A DNA stretch of 64,000 bases from Burkholderiales bacterium PBB3 (GCA_002256115.1 NKIK01000002.1:186001-250000), one strand, 5' to 3'. Shown: positions 29,543 to 39,033, numbered from the stretch's first letter. A program made the numbers and translations. The notes: generated by a model not told the origin, from the letters alone.

Positions 29543-30502
29543 ATGGTCAGCGCTGTTTTTCACTCTCCCTTGTCGCCCCAAGCAGAGGCTCTTGCTATCA
29601 AAAGAGAAGCTTCTCCCGCACTATCCACGGCCTCAAAGGCACAAAACGCTATGAAACCACAGCCCATGGATGCCCCTCAAACCAAGACTGCGGAGTCGAC
29701 CCGCAACGCGGCTTCTTGGGACTGGCGCGGTGCCGTCATGGCCGTGCTACCGCCCCTGATGGGTCTGGGCTTGCTGGTGGGCATTTGGGCGCTGGTCAGC
29801 CTGGGTACCGCCAGCAGCATCCCCAGCCCGCTGGAGACGGCCAAACAGGCCATCACCATCTTTAGCGATCCGTTTTACCGCAAAGGCCCCAACGACCAGG
29901 GCGTGGGCTGGAATGTGCTGATGTCATTGGAGCGCGTCGCCATGGGCTTTGGTCTGGCGGCTGCGGTGGGTATTCCACTGGGCTTCGTCATCGGCCGCTT
30001 TGACTTTTTGGGTCGCATGTTCAACCCCTTGATCAGCCTGCTACGCCCGGTCTCCCCGCTGGCTTGGTTACCGATTGGTTTGCTGGTTTTCAAGGGTGCC
30101 AACCCCGCCGCCATCTGGACCATCTTTATCTGCTCCATCTGGCCGATGGTCATCAACACCGCCGTGGGCGTGCAGCGCGTACCCCAGGACTACATGAACG
30201 TGGCCCGCGTGCTGAACCTGAGCGAATGGAAGATCGTTACCAAGATTCTGTTCCCCGCCGTGCTGCCCTACATGTTGACCGGCGTGCGCCTGGCGGTGGG
30301 CACCGCCTGGCTGGTGATCGTGGCCGCCGAGATGTTGACCGGTGGCGTAGGCATCGGCTTCTGGGTGTGGGACGAGTGGAACAACCTCAACGTCAAAAAC
30401 ATCATCATCGCCATCTTTGTCATCGGCATCGTGGGCTTGGTATTGGAGTACCTGTTGATCAAGATAGCAACCGCATTTACTTTCGAGGAGGTCAAATCAT
30501 GA
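29543..30502 (+). CDS. nrtB: Nitrate ABC transporter, permease (NrtB-like)
   Basis: A 319-residue BPD-type inner-membrane permease with about six helices. The EAA-like cytoplasmic loop is seen in NVARVLNLSEWKIVTKILFP. The start at 29543 has AAAGGA upstream. Residues about 18-33 are encoded by a copy of repeat R2, so the first 50 residues are an unusual hydrophilic extension before the first helix. The end overlaps nrtD by four bases. Confidence 0.93.
   Translation: MVSAVFHSPLSPQAEALAIKREASPALSTASKAQNAMKPQPMDAPQTKTAESTRNAASWDWRGAVMAVLPPLMGLGLLVGIWALVSLGTASSIPSPLETAKQAITIFSDPFYRKGPNDQGVGWNVLMSLERVAMGFGLAAAVGIPLGFVIGRFDFLGRMFNPLISLLRPVSPLAWLPIGLLVFKGANPAAIWTIFICSIWPMVINTAVGVQRVPQDYMNVARVLNLSEWKIVTKILFPAVLPYMLTGVRLAVGTAWLVIVAAEMLTGGVGIGFWVWDEWNNLNVKNIIIAIFVIGIVGLVLEYLLIKIATAFTFEEVKS
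29594..29640 (-). repeat. Dispersed repeat R2, copy 3, inside nrtB
   Basis: Minus-strand copy: GCTAT, then variable bases, then CTCCCGCACTATCCACGGCC. It is wholly inside the coding sequence of nrtB and keeps the frame. Confidence 0.75.
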
Positions 30503-31332
30503 GCATCGTGTCACCCAACCCCAAGTACATCGAGATCCAAAACGTTGCCCAAACCTTCAAAACCAAAAAGGGACCCTTCGTTGCGCTGCGCGATATCAAC
30601 CTGAACGTCGCCAAGGGTGAGTTTGTAGCGCTGATCGGCCACAGCGGTTGCGGCAAGTCCACGCTGCTCAACCTGATTGCAGGCCTAACCACGCCGACCC
30701 AGGGTTCGCTGATTTGCGCCAACCGCGAGATCGCAGGCCCCGGCCCGGAGCGCGCGGTCGTATTTCAAAATCATTCGCTCCTGCCCTGGCTTACCTGCTT
30801 TGAAAATGTGTACCTGGGTGTGGAGCGTGTGTTTGGCAGCCGCAACCCCGGTGCTGCCGTGGAGACCAAAGCCCAACTGATCGCCCGCACCGATGCGGCG
30901 TTGGCCATGGTGGGCTTAACCCCCGCAGCGCAAAAGCGCCCTGGCGAAATCAGCGGTGGCATGAAGCAGCGCGTGGGCATCGCCCGCGCCTTGGCCATGG
31001 AGCCCAAAGTGCTGCTGATGGACGAGCCCTTTGGCGCGCTGGACGCCCTGACCCGCGCCAAGCTGCAAGACGAGCTGTTGGAGATTGTGGCCCGCACGCA
31101 GAGCACCGTGGTGATGGTGACGCACGATGTGGACGAAGCCGTGCTGCTGTCCGACAAGATCGTGATGATGACCAATGGGCCTGCGGCCACGATTGGTGAG
31201 GTACTCAGCGTGGACCTGCCCCGCCCGCGCAACCGCGTGGCGCTGGCCGACAGCGCGGAGTACTTGGGCTACCGCAAGGCGGTGATCGACTTCCTCTACA
31301 CGCGCCAGGCGCATGTGGAGAAGGCGGCATAA
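30499..31332 (+). CDS. nrtD: Nitrate ABC transporter, ATP-binding protein (NrtD-like)
   Basis: A 277-residue ABC ATPase that powers nitrate import. Walker A is GHSGCGKST, the Q loop is FQNHSLLPWLT, the signature is EISGGMKQRVGIARAL, Walker B is VLLMDEPFGALDA and the H loop is MVTHDVDEAV. It has only the ATPase domain, like NrtD and unlike the binding-protein fusion NrtC. The ATG at 30499 overlaps the nrtB stop. Confidence 0.94.
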   Translation: MSIVSPNPKYIEIQNVAQTFKTKKGPFVALRDINLNVAKGEFVALIGHSGCGKSTLLNLIAGLTTPTQGSLICANREIAGPGPERAVVFQNHSLLPWLTCFENVYLGVERVFGSRNPGAAVETKAQLIARTDAALAMVGLTPAAQKRPGEISGGMKQRVGIARALAMEPKVLLMDEPFGALDALTRAKLQDELLEIVARTQSTVVMVTHDVDEAVLLSDKIVMMTNGPAATIGEVLSVDLPRPRNRVALADSAEYLGYRKAVIDFLYTRQAHVEKAA

Positions 31333-31394
31333 AGGAATGGTGTGCGCCTGGCTGCTTAGGTCGCAGGGACGAAAGATTACAGCTTAGAATATCA

Positions 31395-31415
31395 TTACAA
31401 AATCAATATTTGTAA
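31395..31415. promoter_or_regulatory. Inverted repeat, likely vapBC operator
   Basis: TTACAAA and TTTGTAA are perfect 7-bp arms 7 bases apart, ending 9 bases before the vapB start. AbrB/VapB-type antitoxins usually bind such dyads to repress their own operon. The A/T-rich context differs from the surrounding G/C-rich DNA. Confidence 0.6.
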
Positions 31416-31424
31416 GGATTCGAT

Positions 31425-31646
31425 ATGTCGGAGTCTACGCTCACCATCAAAGGCCAAACCACGGTGCCTCAGCCTGTGCGTGATGCCATGCACGCTGAAA
31501 CCGGGACTAAATTGGTTTGGAGTGTTATGCCCGATGGCACGGCAATCGTTCGGGCCAAGACCAAGTCGATCGTTGATCTGGCCGGAATGCTCAAGGTCCC
31601 AAAAGGGATCAAAGTTAAGGTGGAAGACATGAACCCTTGGCGCTAA
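31425..31646 (+). CDS. vapB: AbrB/SpoVT-type antitoxin (VapB-like)
   Basis: A 73-residue protein with the swapped-hairpin AbrB fold: STLTIKGQTTVPQPVRDAMH at the N terminus is the DNA-binding strand-turn, and the C terminus (KGIKVKVEDMNPWR) would wrap the toxin. It lies 12 bases before a PIN-domain gene, the usual VapBC layout. GTAAGGA precedes the start. Confidence 0.88.
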   Translation: MSESTLTIKGQTTVPQPVRDAMHAETGTKLVWSVMPDGTAIVRAKTKSIVDLAGMLKVPKGIKVKVEDMNPWR

Positions 31647-31658
31647 GGGTCGTTTGAG

Positions 31659-32078
31659 ATGGCCGGGTTAGATACCAACGTCCTTGTGCGTTATCTGATT
31701 CAAGACGACGTTCGTCAAGGTTTTCTGGCCAAACGATTGGTGGATGCAGCATTGGCACGCGGCGAGACACTATTCGTTCCCATAACCGTCTTGCTAGAGC
31801 TTGAGTGGGTGCTGCGATCCAACTTTGAGTTTCCTAAGAGCCAGATCATCCACACGATCTCAAGCCTCTTGGCCGCCAAGGAGATTGAAATTGAATCAGA
31901 GACAAGCGCCGAGGTAGCCCTAGAGCTGTTCAGGCAAAACAAAGCCGACTTTGCGGACTGCATTCACATTGCCTTGGCCCATGCCGCAGGACACGACCCC
32001 TTGTGGACCTTTGATAAGGCCGCCTCAAACGTGAATGGCGCAAGCCTCATCAAAGACCGTCAGGACGTGCCCGAATAG
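31659..32078 (+). CDS. vapC: PIN-domain ribonuclease toxin (VapC-like)
   Basis: A 139-residue PIN-domain protein. Acidic active-site residues are in GLDTNVLVRY (Asp), LLELEWVLRS (Glu) and NKADFADCIHIA (Asp), with a fourth in LWTFDKAAS. Such toxins cleave tRNA or rRNA and are neutralised by the adjacent AbrB-type antitoxin. All catalytic residues are present, so the pair appears functional. It is placed within the nitrate region without obvious functional link. Confidence 0.9.
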   Translation: MAGLDTNVLVRYLIQDDVRQGFLAKRLVDAALARGETLFVPITVLLELEWVLRSNFEFPKSQIIHTISSLLAAKEIEIESETSAEVALELFRQNKADFADCIHIALAHAAGHDPLWTFDKAASNVNGASLIKDRQDVPE

Positions 32079-32285
32079 TTCGCAACTATTGCCCCGGCCC
32101 TGAGAAGTCTCACTTGGGAAAACAGCTGCGCTGAAGCAAAAAAGCGGGCGAAAACCTCCAAGCACTCAGGAATGCCCGTAAGCGCTACTCGGGCACACCC
32201 GCTGTGGCACCATGCGGCTATCCATGACTTGATCTCTACCTTTTTTGGGTGGCAAAGATCAGCATTTGGAATGAGAGTGTTCCGC

Positions 32286-32612
32286 ATGCCTTACGAAGAA
32301 CGGTTTACAGACGCTGAGCTTGATACCGTCATCGAGCAAGGGATGATCTACATGTGTGCGTGCCCAGCGCAGGTTGCGGATGGTCTGCGCAAATTGCGCA
32401 GCTTGTACCGGTACCAGCTGCGATGTTTGGAGAATCCGCAGAATGACCGCCTGGTTCACACCACGATCGCAGCCAGCGTGATCGAAGCGCATGAGACCTT
32501 GCAGCGCTGCCTGGATGAAGTCATCGTGCTAGAAAAATGGGACCGTGCCACGCTGGAAATGCCGCCCGATCTGCGTCAGAGGCAAATGCAGGAGCTGCTC
32601 TCCGATGATTGA
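32286..32612 (+). CDS. Conserved-looking small protein of unknown function
   Basis: About 108 residues from the ATG at 32286, which has GAGAG eight bases upstream; the frame is open to 32172. It is mostly helical and charged (MPYEERFTDAELDTVIEQGM; ASVIEAHETLQRCLDEVIVL) with Cys in MYMCACPAQ-like context (IYMCACPAQ). I do not recognise the family. It sits 83 bases before a BLUF photoreceptor in the same direction and may be its partner. Confidence 0.6.
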   Translation: MPYEERFTDAELDTVIEQGMIYMCACPAQVADGLRKLRSLYRYQLRCLENPQNDRLVHTTIAASVIEAHETLQRCLDEVIVLEKWDRATLEMPPDLRQRQMQELLSDD

Positions 32613-32695
32613 CGACTGCGGCACCACCCAGTTTTAACCCACCAGCTACTCAACACCCGCCAGCAAGCTCTGGCAATTTTTGGACATTAAAAACC

Positions 32696-33115
32696 ATGCT
32701 CGTACAGCTCACATACGCCAGTCGCACAGCGACCATTTTGGGTCCCGGCGATGTTAAAGATATCTTGCGAAGTTCGGCACGCAACAACACTGCCGTAGGT
32801 GTTACTGGGGCACTGTGCCTGGCCAATGGCATCTTTTTACAGCAGCTTGAAGGTGATCGCCAGGCGGTTAACACGGTGTACCACCGCATTTTGAAAGACC
32901 CGCGTCACAAAGAACCCGCGATTCTGGATCTGTCAGAAATTGTGGTGCGGCAATTCGGCAGTTGGTCGATGGGGCTGATTGCCGCAACGCAAGAGAACCG
33001 GCAACTGTTTCTCAAATACTCCTCTACGTCCGAGTTCGACCCCTACAAGATGAGCCCAAGCACACTGCGCGCCTTCTTCTCGGAAGTCATTCAAAGCGCC
33101 CGCTGGTTGTCCTGA
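32696..33115 (+). CDS. BLUF-domain blue-light sensor
   Basis: A 139-residue FAD-binding photoreceptor with a single BLUF domain. The flavin-interacting Tyr is in LVQLTYASR, the Asn in RNNTAVGVTGAL and the Gln in GIFLQQLEGD; the later Trp/Met segment is GSWSMGLIA. I start at the ATG at 32696, which matches the family; the frame is open to 32609. No output domain is fused, so it must signal through another protein. Confidence 0.9.
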   Translation: MLVQLTYASRTATILGPGDVKDILRSSARNNTAVGVTGALCLANGIFLQQLEGDRQAVNTVYHRILKDPRHKEPAILDLSEIVVRQFGSWSMGLIAATQENRQLFLKYSSTSEFDPYKMSPSTLRAFFSEVIQSARWLS

Positions 33116-33179
33116 TCAGGGGCACGCGCAAGCGACCCAGGACGATGGCGCGGCTGCGCACATTGGCCCTGGTCACCGG

Positions 33180-36100
33180 TTAATTAGCAGCCACCACTTC
33201 CTCAGTCGTCGTCACCGGCCCCTTGCCGCTAAACCGGTCCAGCGCCAGATAAATCACCGGGGTGATGTACAGCGTCACGGCCTGTGAGAACACCAAGCCC
33301 CCCACCACCGCCAAACCCAGCGGCTGGCGCAGCTCGGCACCCGCACCAATGCCCAGCGCAATGGGCAGTGCCCCCATCAGCGCAGCCAGCGTGGTCATCA
33401 TGATCGGACGGAAACGCAGAATACAGGCCTCACGAATCGCCTGGTGCGGCGTCATGCCATGGTTACGCTGCGCGTCCAGTGCAAAGTCAATCATCATGAT
33501 GGCGTTTTTCTTCACCACCCCGATCAATAGCAAGATACCGATGGTGGCAATGATGGTGAGGTCCTGACCAAAAATCATCAGCGTGCCCAAGGCACCCACT
33601 GCCGCCGAAGGCAGGCCCGCCAGAATGGTGATGGGGTGGATGTAGCTCTCGTACAGAACGCCCAGCAGCACATAAATCACCAGCAACGCCGAGATGATCA
33701 GGATGGCCTGGTTGCCTTGGGATTTTTGGAACACCGCCGCATCGCCGCCGTAGGTGGTGATGATGCTGGACGGCAGGCCGATGGTGTCGCGCGCTTTGTC
33801 GATACGCGCGGTGGCATCGCCCAGCGCCGCGCCGGGTGCCAGGTTGAACGACACCGTAACCGCCTGCAACTGACCCACGTGGTTGATAGAGGTGGGGCCC
33901 ACCGTGCGCTCGACTTCCGTAAACGCCGTGATGGGTACCAGTGCGCCGGTGTTAGACCGCACGTAAATACCATTGATGCCCGACTCATTGGCCTTGGCCT
34001 CGGGTGCCACTTCCAGAATCACCGCGTAGCTGTCGGTCGACAAATAAATGGTGGACACCTGCCGCTCACCAAAGGCCGTGTAGAGCGTATTGCGCAAGGT
34101 GTCGATGGACACGCCCAGCGCATTCGCCCGGTCGCGGTCAATCTTGAGTTGGGCTTGCAAGCCGCGCAACTGTGCATCACTGGTCACATCGCGGAACAGC
34201 GGGTCGTTGCGCAAAACGTCTTGCAACTTGGTGGCCCACACATTGAGCTCATCGGCCTTCACGCTTTGCAGGATGTATTGGTACTGCGCCTTGCTTTGGC
34301 GTCCGCCCAGCTGGATGTTTTGCACCGGGCGCATAAACACGTTCACCCCGGTCACGCCACGCAGCTTTTTGCGCAAGATTTCCACCACCTCTTTCATGGG
34401 GGGGCGGTCTTTGCGATCCTTCAGGTTAATGAACATACGGCCTGTGTTTTGCGCACCCCCACCACCGGTGAACGAACCTACCGACAGCACATTCGGGTCT
34501 TCACGGAAGACAGCTGCGGCTTTTTCTTGCAGCACCAGCATGGCGGCAAACGAGGTGTCTTCGGCGGCCTCCACGCTCACCTGAATCTGGCCAATATCCT
34601 CTTGCGGAAAGAATCCCTTGGGGATGATATTGGCCAAGAAGGCGGTGGCCACGAAAGTAATCAGAGCCACCAGCAACACCCAATTGCGGTGGGCCAAAGC
34701 CTTGTCTAAGGTGCGGGTGTAGCCGCGCAGCGTGGCATCAAAGCCGCGCTCAAACGCACGGATGATGAAGCCGTGTTGTTGCATGGCGCGCTCGGGGTGG
34801 GCGGCGTGTTCTGCATGCGACTCTTCTTGCTTCAAAAAGCGGCTGGCCAGCATGGGCACCAGCGTCAGCGACACAAAGGCCGACACCAAAATCGCCAACC
34901 CCACCACCACCGCAAACTCATGCAGCAGCAAGCCGATCACGCCCGGCATAAAGAAAATGGGAATGAAAACCGCCACCAGCGAGGTGGAGATGGAGATGAT
35001 GGTGAAGCCCACTTCGCGCGAACCGCGCAGCGCCGCCTCAAACGGTTTCTCGCCCATTTCGATGTGGCGCATGATGTTTTCCAGCATCACGATGGCATCA
35101 TCCACCACCAGCCCCACGGCCAGCGTCAGGCCGAGCAAAGAGATGTTGTCCAGGCTGTAATTCAAACCCCACAGCAGTGCCACCGCCCCCAACAAAGACA
35201 CGGGCAACGACAAAGCCGGAATGGCCGTAGCCACAAAGCGGCGCAAGAACAAAAAAATCACCATCACCACCAGCACGATGGTGCCCACGAGCGTCAGCGA
35301 CACATCGTGAATCGCTTCGCGCACGGATTTGGATCGGTCATTCACCGCCAACAGCGTGACCGACTGCGGCATCTGCGCCTGCAGCTCGGGAATCAGCGCC
35401 TTGATGGCATCCACAACACGCACCGTGTTGGCGCCGGGCTGGCGCTGGATGGCCAGCGTGATGGACGGCTCGCCAAACCAGTTCGCGTACGTCTTGTTGG
35501 ACTCTACGCTGTCTTCTACCTTGGCGATGTCTTTCAGGCGCACCGGCACACCGCCCCGGCTCACCACGATCAGCTGTGAAAAATCGGCCGCGTTTTTAAG
35601 CTGCTTGTTGGCTTGCAAGGTGAGCAACTGGCGTGAGCCCTCTAAAGTGCCCACCGGCGTATTCACGTTGGCGGCCCGCAAGGCGGCGGCAATTTCATCC
35701 AGACCGATGTTGCGCGCAGCCAATGCCTCCGGCTGCACCTGCACGCGCACCGCGTAGCGCTTGGCTCCAAAAATATTGACCTGGGCCACACCGCTGATGG
35801 TGGACAGCGTAGGCGAAATCAGATGCTCGGCATAGTCCTGCAACTCAGAGGGCGGCAGGGATGGCGAACGCAGGGAGATAAACAGGATGGGCGCATCTGC
35901 CGGGTTGACCTTGCGGTAGCTAGGGAGCTGCGTCATGTCCTGCGGCAAAGAGCGCTGGGCGCGCAACAAAGCGGCTTGTACATCCAGGGCGGCGCTGTCA
36001 ATGTCTCGCCCCTCTTCAAACTCCAGGGTGAGCGAGGTGCCGCCCAGCGTGCTGGACGAGCTGATCAGCGCCAAGCCGGGAATGGTTTGAAACTGCTTCT

Positions 36101-36302
36101 CCAGTGGCAGCGCCACCGAGCTGGCCATGGTTTCAGGATTGGCACCCGGCAGCGAGGCCGACACGTTGATGACCGCAGTGTCGTAGCTGGGCAGCGCGGC
36201 TACCGGAATGCTGCGATAGGCAATCACACCGGCCAACACGATGGCTGCATTCAGCAGCACCGTCATCACCGGGCGGCGGATAAAGAGTTCGGACAGATTC
36301 AT
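33180..36302 (-). CDS. RND-family multidrug efflux permease
   Basis: A 1040-residue inner-membrane pump of the HAE1/MdtBC-MuxBC type. It begins NLSELFIRRPVMTVLLNAAI and has two sets of membrane helices around large periplasmic loops. The proton-relay acidic pair is in GLTLAVGLVVDDAIVMLENI. It is coupled (four-base overlap) to the adaptor gene upstream. No outer-membrane factor gene is present, so it must share a TolC-like channel encoded elsewhere. Drug range cannot be read. Confidence 0.94.
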   Translation of the reverse strand: MNLSELFIRRPVMTVLLNAAIVLAGVIAYRSIPVAALPSYDTAVINVSASLPGANPETMASSVALPLEKQFQTIPGLALISSSSTLGGTSLTLEFEEGRDIDSAALDVQAALLRAQRSLPQDMTQLPSYRKVNPADAPILFISLRSPSLPPSELQDYAEHLISPTLSTISGVAQVNIFGAKRYAVRVQVQPEALAARNIGLDEIAAALRAANVNTPVGTLEGSRQLLTLQANKQLKNAADFSQLIVVSRGGVPVRLKDIAKVEDSVESNKTYANWFGEPSITLAIQRQPGANTVRVVDAIKALIPELQAQMPQSVTLLAVNDRSKSVREAIHDVSLTLVGTIVLVVMVIFLFLRRFVATAIPALSLPVSLLGAVALLWGLNYSLDNISLLGLTLAVGLVVDDAIVMLENIMRHIEMGEKPFEAALRGSREVGFTIISISTSLVAVFIPIFFMPGVIGLLLHEFAVVVGLAILVSAFVSLTLVPMLASRFLKQEESHAEHAAHPERAMQQHGFIIRAFERGFDATLRGYTRTLDKALAHRNWVLLVALITFVATAFLANIIPKGFFPQEDIGQIQVSVEAAEDTSFAAMLVLQEKAAAVFREDPNVLSVGSFTGGGGAQNTGRMFINLKDRKDRPPMKEVVEILRKKLRGVTGVNVFMRPVQNIQLGGRQSKAQYQYILQSVKADELNVWATKLQDVLRNDPLFRDVTSDAQLRGLQAQLKIDRDRANALGVSIDTLRNTLYTAFGERQVSTIYLSTDSYAVILEVAPEAKANESGINGIYVRSNTGALVPITAFTEVERTVGPTSINHVGQLQAVTVSFNLAPGAALGDATARIDKARDTIGLPSSIITTYGGDAAVFQKSQGNQAILIISALLVIYVLLGVLYESYIHPITILAGLPSAAVGALGTLMIFGQDLTIIATIGILLLIGVVKKNAIMMIDFALDAQRNHGMTPHQAIREACILRFRPIMMTTLAALMGALPIALGIGAGAELRQPLGLAVVGGLVFSQAVTLYITPVIYLALDRFSGKGPVTTTEEVVAAN

Positions 36303-37513
36303 GATGCGACCTGGCTGGCTGCGCTAGCGGGCTGGGCGGGTGCGGCCGGGGCACCCTTCTCTTTCTTCTTCTCGCCAGGAGCGGCCTCACGCTCGTTGAT
36401 GGCGGCATCGGGGCGCAGGTTCTGGCGTCCTTCGGTGACCACGCGGTCGCCGGGCTTCACACCGGTGACTACCGATTCTTCGCCCTCCTGGGCCACGACA
36501 ACAACGGGGCGCGATGCCGCCTTGCCACCGTCATTGACGTACACAATCGCACCGCGCGCGGTTTGAATGATGGCCACGGTGGGGATCACTACCGCGTTTT
36601 TAATCGTCTCGGCTTTCAAAGCCACATTGACGAAAGCGCCGGGCCACAGCGCGTCACCCTTGTTGTCAAAGCGGGCCTTGACCTTGACGGTGCCCGTGGC
36701 ACCGTCTACCGCGTTGTCTACAAACTGCAGCTTGCCCAGCAGCGCGCCTTTGTCTTCGGGCAGCTTGGCACTCACCACCGCGCCGCCGGCCTTCAGCCCG
36801 GCCAGCAGGCCCTGCAAATTACGCTGCGGCAAGCTGAAAGCCACGTTAATGGGGTCCAACTGGGTCAAAGTCACCAGCGTCGTCACATTCGCCTGCACCG
36901 CCGTGCCAGGTGCCAAGGTGATGGCCCCCAAGCGGCCGCTGGCGGGCGCCAGCACGCGGGTGTAAGACAAAGACAGCTTGGCCGCGTCCAATGCGGCCTT
37001 ATCTGAGGCCACCGTGGCCACCAGGCCATCTACCTGGGCCTGGTTGGTATCACTGGCACCTTGCGATACAAATCCCTTGGCCACCAGATCCTTGGCGCGG
37101 GCCAGCTGGCGCTGGGCATCGGCCAGGCCCGCTTCGTCTTTGGCCATTTGGGCGCGCAGCTTGGCTACGTTGGCTTCATCGGGCCGGGCATCTAGCGTGA
37201 ACAGCAGGGTGCCCTTCTTCACGCTTTGCCCTTCTTTCACATGCACAGCCATCACCACGCTCGTGGTTTGGGCCTTGATATCGACCGTAGCCACCGGAAT
37301 CACCGTGCCGATCGACTGCAGATTCACATCGAAGTCCCGCTTCTGGGCGGCCTGGGCCACTACGGTGACGGCACCACCCGGCGCGGCTTTGGGGGCCGAT
37401 GCCGCTGCGGCAGGGGCAGCCGCTTCATCGGTCTTAGAGCCGCAGCCCGCCAGCAAGATCAGCGCGAGTGATACGGCAATCGCGGTAGGAGAGAGGTGCG
37501 CAGACTTGATCAT
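36299..37513 (-). CDS. RND efflux periplasmic adaptor lipoprotein
   Basis: About 404 residues from the ATG at 37513. A lipoprotein signal with lipobox LAGC is followed by an Ala-rich linker, the lipoyl halves (VDIKAQTTSVVMAVHVKEGQ; LAPASGRLGAITLAPGTAVQ), a helical hairpin and beta-barrel domains. This MdtA-like adaptor links the pump to the outer-membrane channel. The frame continues to 37645 but the extension lacks a signal peptide. The C-terminal tail is Lys/Ala/Pro rich. Confidence 0.93.
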   Translation of the reverse strand: MIKSAHLSPTAIAVSLALILLAGCGSKTDEAAAPAAAASAPKAAPGGAVTVVAQAAQKRDFDVNLQSIGTVIPVATVDIKAQTTSVVMAVHVKEGQSVKKGTLLFTLDARPDEANVAKLRAQMAKDEAGLADAQRQLARAKDLVAKGFVSQGASDTNQAQVDGLVATVASDKAALDAAKLSLSYTRVLAPASGRLGAITLAPGTAVQANVTTLVTLTQLDPINVAFSLPQRNLQGLLAGLKAGGAVVSAKLPEDKGALLGKLQFVDNAVDGATGTVKVKARFDNKGDALWPGAFVNVALKAETIKNAVVIPTVAIIQTARGAIVYVNDGGKAASRPVVVVAQEGEESVVTGVKPGDRVVTEGRQNLRPDAAINEREAAPGEKKKEKGAPAAPAQPASAASQVAS

Positions 37514-37701
37514 TTTGGTGCCGAAGGGAAAAAGCAAAAAGTGTAGCCTGCAACTGTTAACCCGGCGTGAAGACTTCATTTTTGGGGGCATAGGTGGCGG
37601 GCAAGCGCGGCCCGACACGGGGCGCAACGCACCTGCATAGTGCAAACCCCGGGTATTTGTCCCCCAAATAGAGAATTTCCATTGGGGCGGCGCTCCCCAA
37701 G

Positions 37702-37718
37702 TTGGCCCGTTTTTTGCA
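37702..37718 (+). promoter_or_regulatory. Sigma-54 type promoter of narK
   Basis: TTGGCCCGTTTTTTGCA has GG-N10-GC spacing and a TTGCA -12 element; the -24 box has C for A. Predicted start is near 37729, leaving a leader of about 31 bases with no ANTAR hairpins. A TTGGGG/CCCCAA inverted repeat lies just upstream at 37683-37700. Confidence 0.7.
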
Positions 37719-37759
37719 CTGTTTTTGGGAGTCTCACTCTTTTCTCAAGGATTTGCACC

Positions 37760-38974
37760 ATGTCGGGCTTTCGTAGCTTTCTGAAATCTGGCCACTCCCC
37801 CACGCTGTTTGCGGCGTTTTTGTACTTTGCGTTTTCGTGCTGCATTTGGGTGCTCAACGGCGCGATGGCCCCCTTTATCTCTGAAACCTTCAATCTGACC
37901 CCGGCCCAAAAGGGCCTGATGTTGTCCATCCCCATCATTGCCGGTGCGCTGATGCGCTTTCCGCTGGGTTTGCTGTCGCAGTACATCGGCCGCAAAAACG
38001 CCACGCTGGTAGAGATGGGCCTGATCGCCGTGGCCATGCTGTTTGGCTTCTTCTTTGTCAAAACCTTTAATGACCTGCTGGCCATGGGCGTGCTGCTGGG
38101 CATTGCCGGTGCCAGCTTTGGCGTGGCGCTGTCGTTGGGCTCGGGCTCGTTCCCGGCCAAGCACAAGGGCCTGGCCATGGGCTTGGTGGGTGCGGGCAAT
38201 GTGGGCACGGCCGTGTCGGTGTTGATTGCGCCGCCGCTGGCCCAGGCCTTTGGCTGGGTCACGGTCTACGGCCTGGCAGCCATCGCCATCAGCATTCCCA
38301 TGGTGGTGATGGTGGTCTTGGCCAAGGAGCCAGACGACCTGGACAAACACGCCACTTTCAAGGAACACATCGCCTGCCTGTTTGAAAAAGACGGCTGGGC
38401 CTTCAGCCTGATCTATGCCGTCACCTTTGGTGGCTTCATCGGCCTGTGTACCTTTTTGCCTACCTATTACTACGACCAGTTTGGCGTCAGCAAAGTGCAG
38501 GCTGGGCAACTGACCATGCTGGCCGCCTTCATGGGCGCGGCGGTGCGCGTGCTGGGTGGCTGGATATCGGACCGCTGGGGCGGTGTCAACACCCTGCAAG
38601 TGGTGTTGGTAACCGTGGCAGTCACGCTGGTGCTGTGCGGGCTTTCTACTGGCTCTTTAGCCGCAACCACCCTGCTGCTAATCACCTGCTTTGCGGCCCT
38701 CGGCGCAGGCAACGGTGCCGTATTTCAGTTGGTGCCGCTACGCTGGCCCCTGTCCACCGCCGTGGCGGGCTCCATGATCGGTGAGATTGGCGCACTGGGC
38801 GGCGGCCTGGTGCCCAACGCCATGGGCCTGACCAAACAGTATTTGGGCAGCTATGCCGGTGGTTTCTATGTGTTTGCTGCCCTGTCGGTGGCCATGCTGG
38901 TGATGCTGCGCGTCATGCAAATCCGCTGGACGCGGACTTGGGCGGAGAAAGGTGGGCGCGCACGCAGTGGATGA
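37760..38974 (+). CDS. narK: Nitrate/nitrite transporter, MFS NNP family (NarK/NasA-like)
   Basis: A 404-residue, 12-helix major facilitator protein. Nitrate-signature-type glycine-rich helices are visible in GLVGAGNVGTAVSVLIAP and GSMIGEIGALGGGLVPNAMG. The ATG at 37760 has AAGGA upstream; the frame is open back to 37640 without family similarity. It follows a sigma-54 promoter and is convergent with the PP2C-kinase gene. It gives the cell a second nitrate entry route besides nrtABD; direction (uptake or nitrite exchange) is inferred only from the assimilatory setting. Confidence 0.92.
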   Translation: MSGFRSFLKSGHSPTLFAAFLYFAFSCCIWVLNGAMAPFISETFNLTPAQKGLMLSIPIIAGALMRFPLGLLSQYIGRKNATLVEMGLIAVAMLFGFFFVKTFNDLLAMGVLLGIAGASFGVALSLGSGSFPAKHKGLAMGLVGAGNVGTAVSVLIAPPLAQAFGWVTVYGLAAIAISIPMVVMVVLAKEPDDLDKHATFKEHIACLFEKDGWAFSLIYAVTFGGFIGLCTFLPTYYYDQFGVSKVQAGQLTMLAAFMGAAVRVLGGWISDRWGGVNTLQVVLVTVAVTLVLCGLSTGSLAATTLLLITCFAALGAGNGAVFQLVPLRWPLSTAVAGSMIGEIGALGGGLVPNAMGLTKQYLGSYAGGFYVFAALSVAMLVMLRVMQIRWTRTWAEKGGRARSG

Positions 38975-38986
38975 TCAAAGCAAACC

Positions 38987-39033
38987 GCTATCAAAAAAGG
39001 AGCTGCTCCCGCACTATCCACGGCCTGAAAGCC
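38987..39033 (-). repeat. Dispersed repeat R2, copy 4 (narK-kinase gap)
   Basis: GCTATCAAAAAAGGAGCTGC followed by TCCCGCACTATCCACGGCC and TGAAAGCC; the best preserved minus-strand copy. It fills the gap between the convergent narK and PP2C-kinase genes, a place where a terminator would be expected. Confidence 0.8.

Noticed and set aside
37640-37760. ANTAR-type hairpins in the narK leader
   Set aside because: I checked every A-N-N-G hexamer in this stretch; none is flanked by pairing arms.
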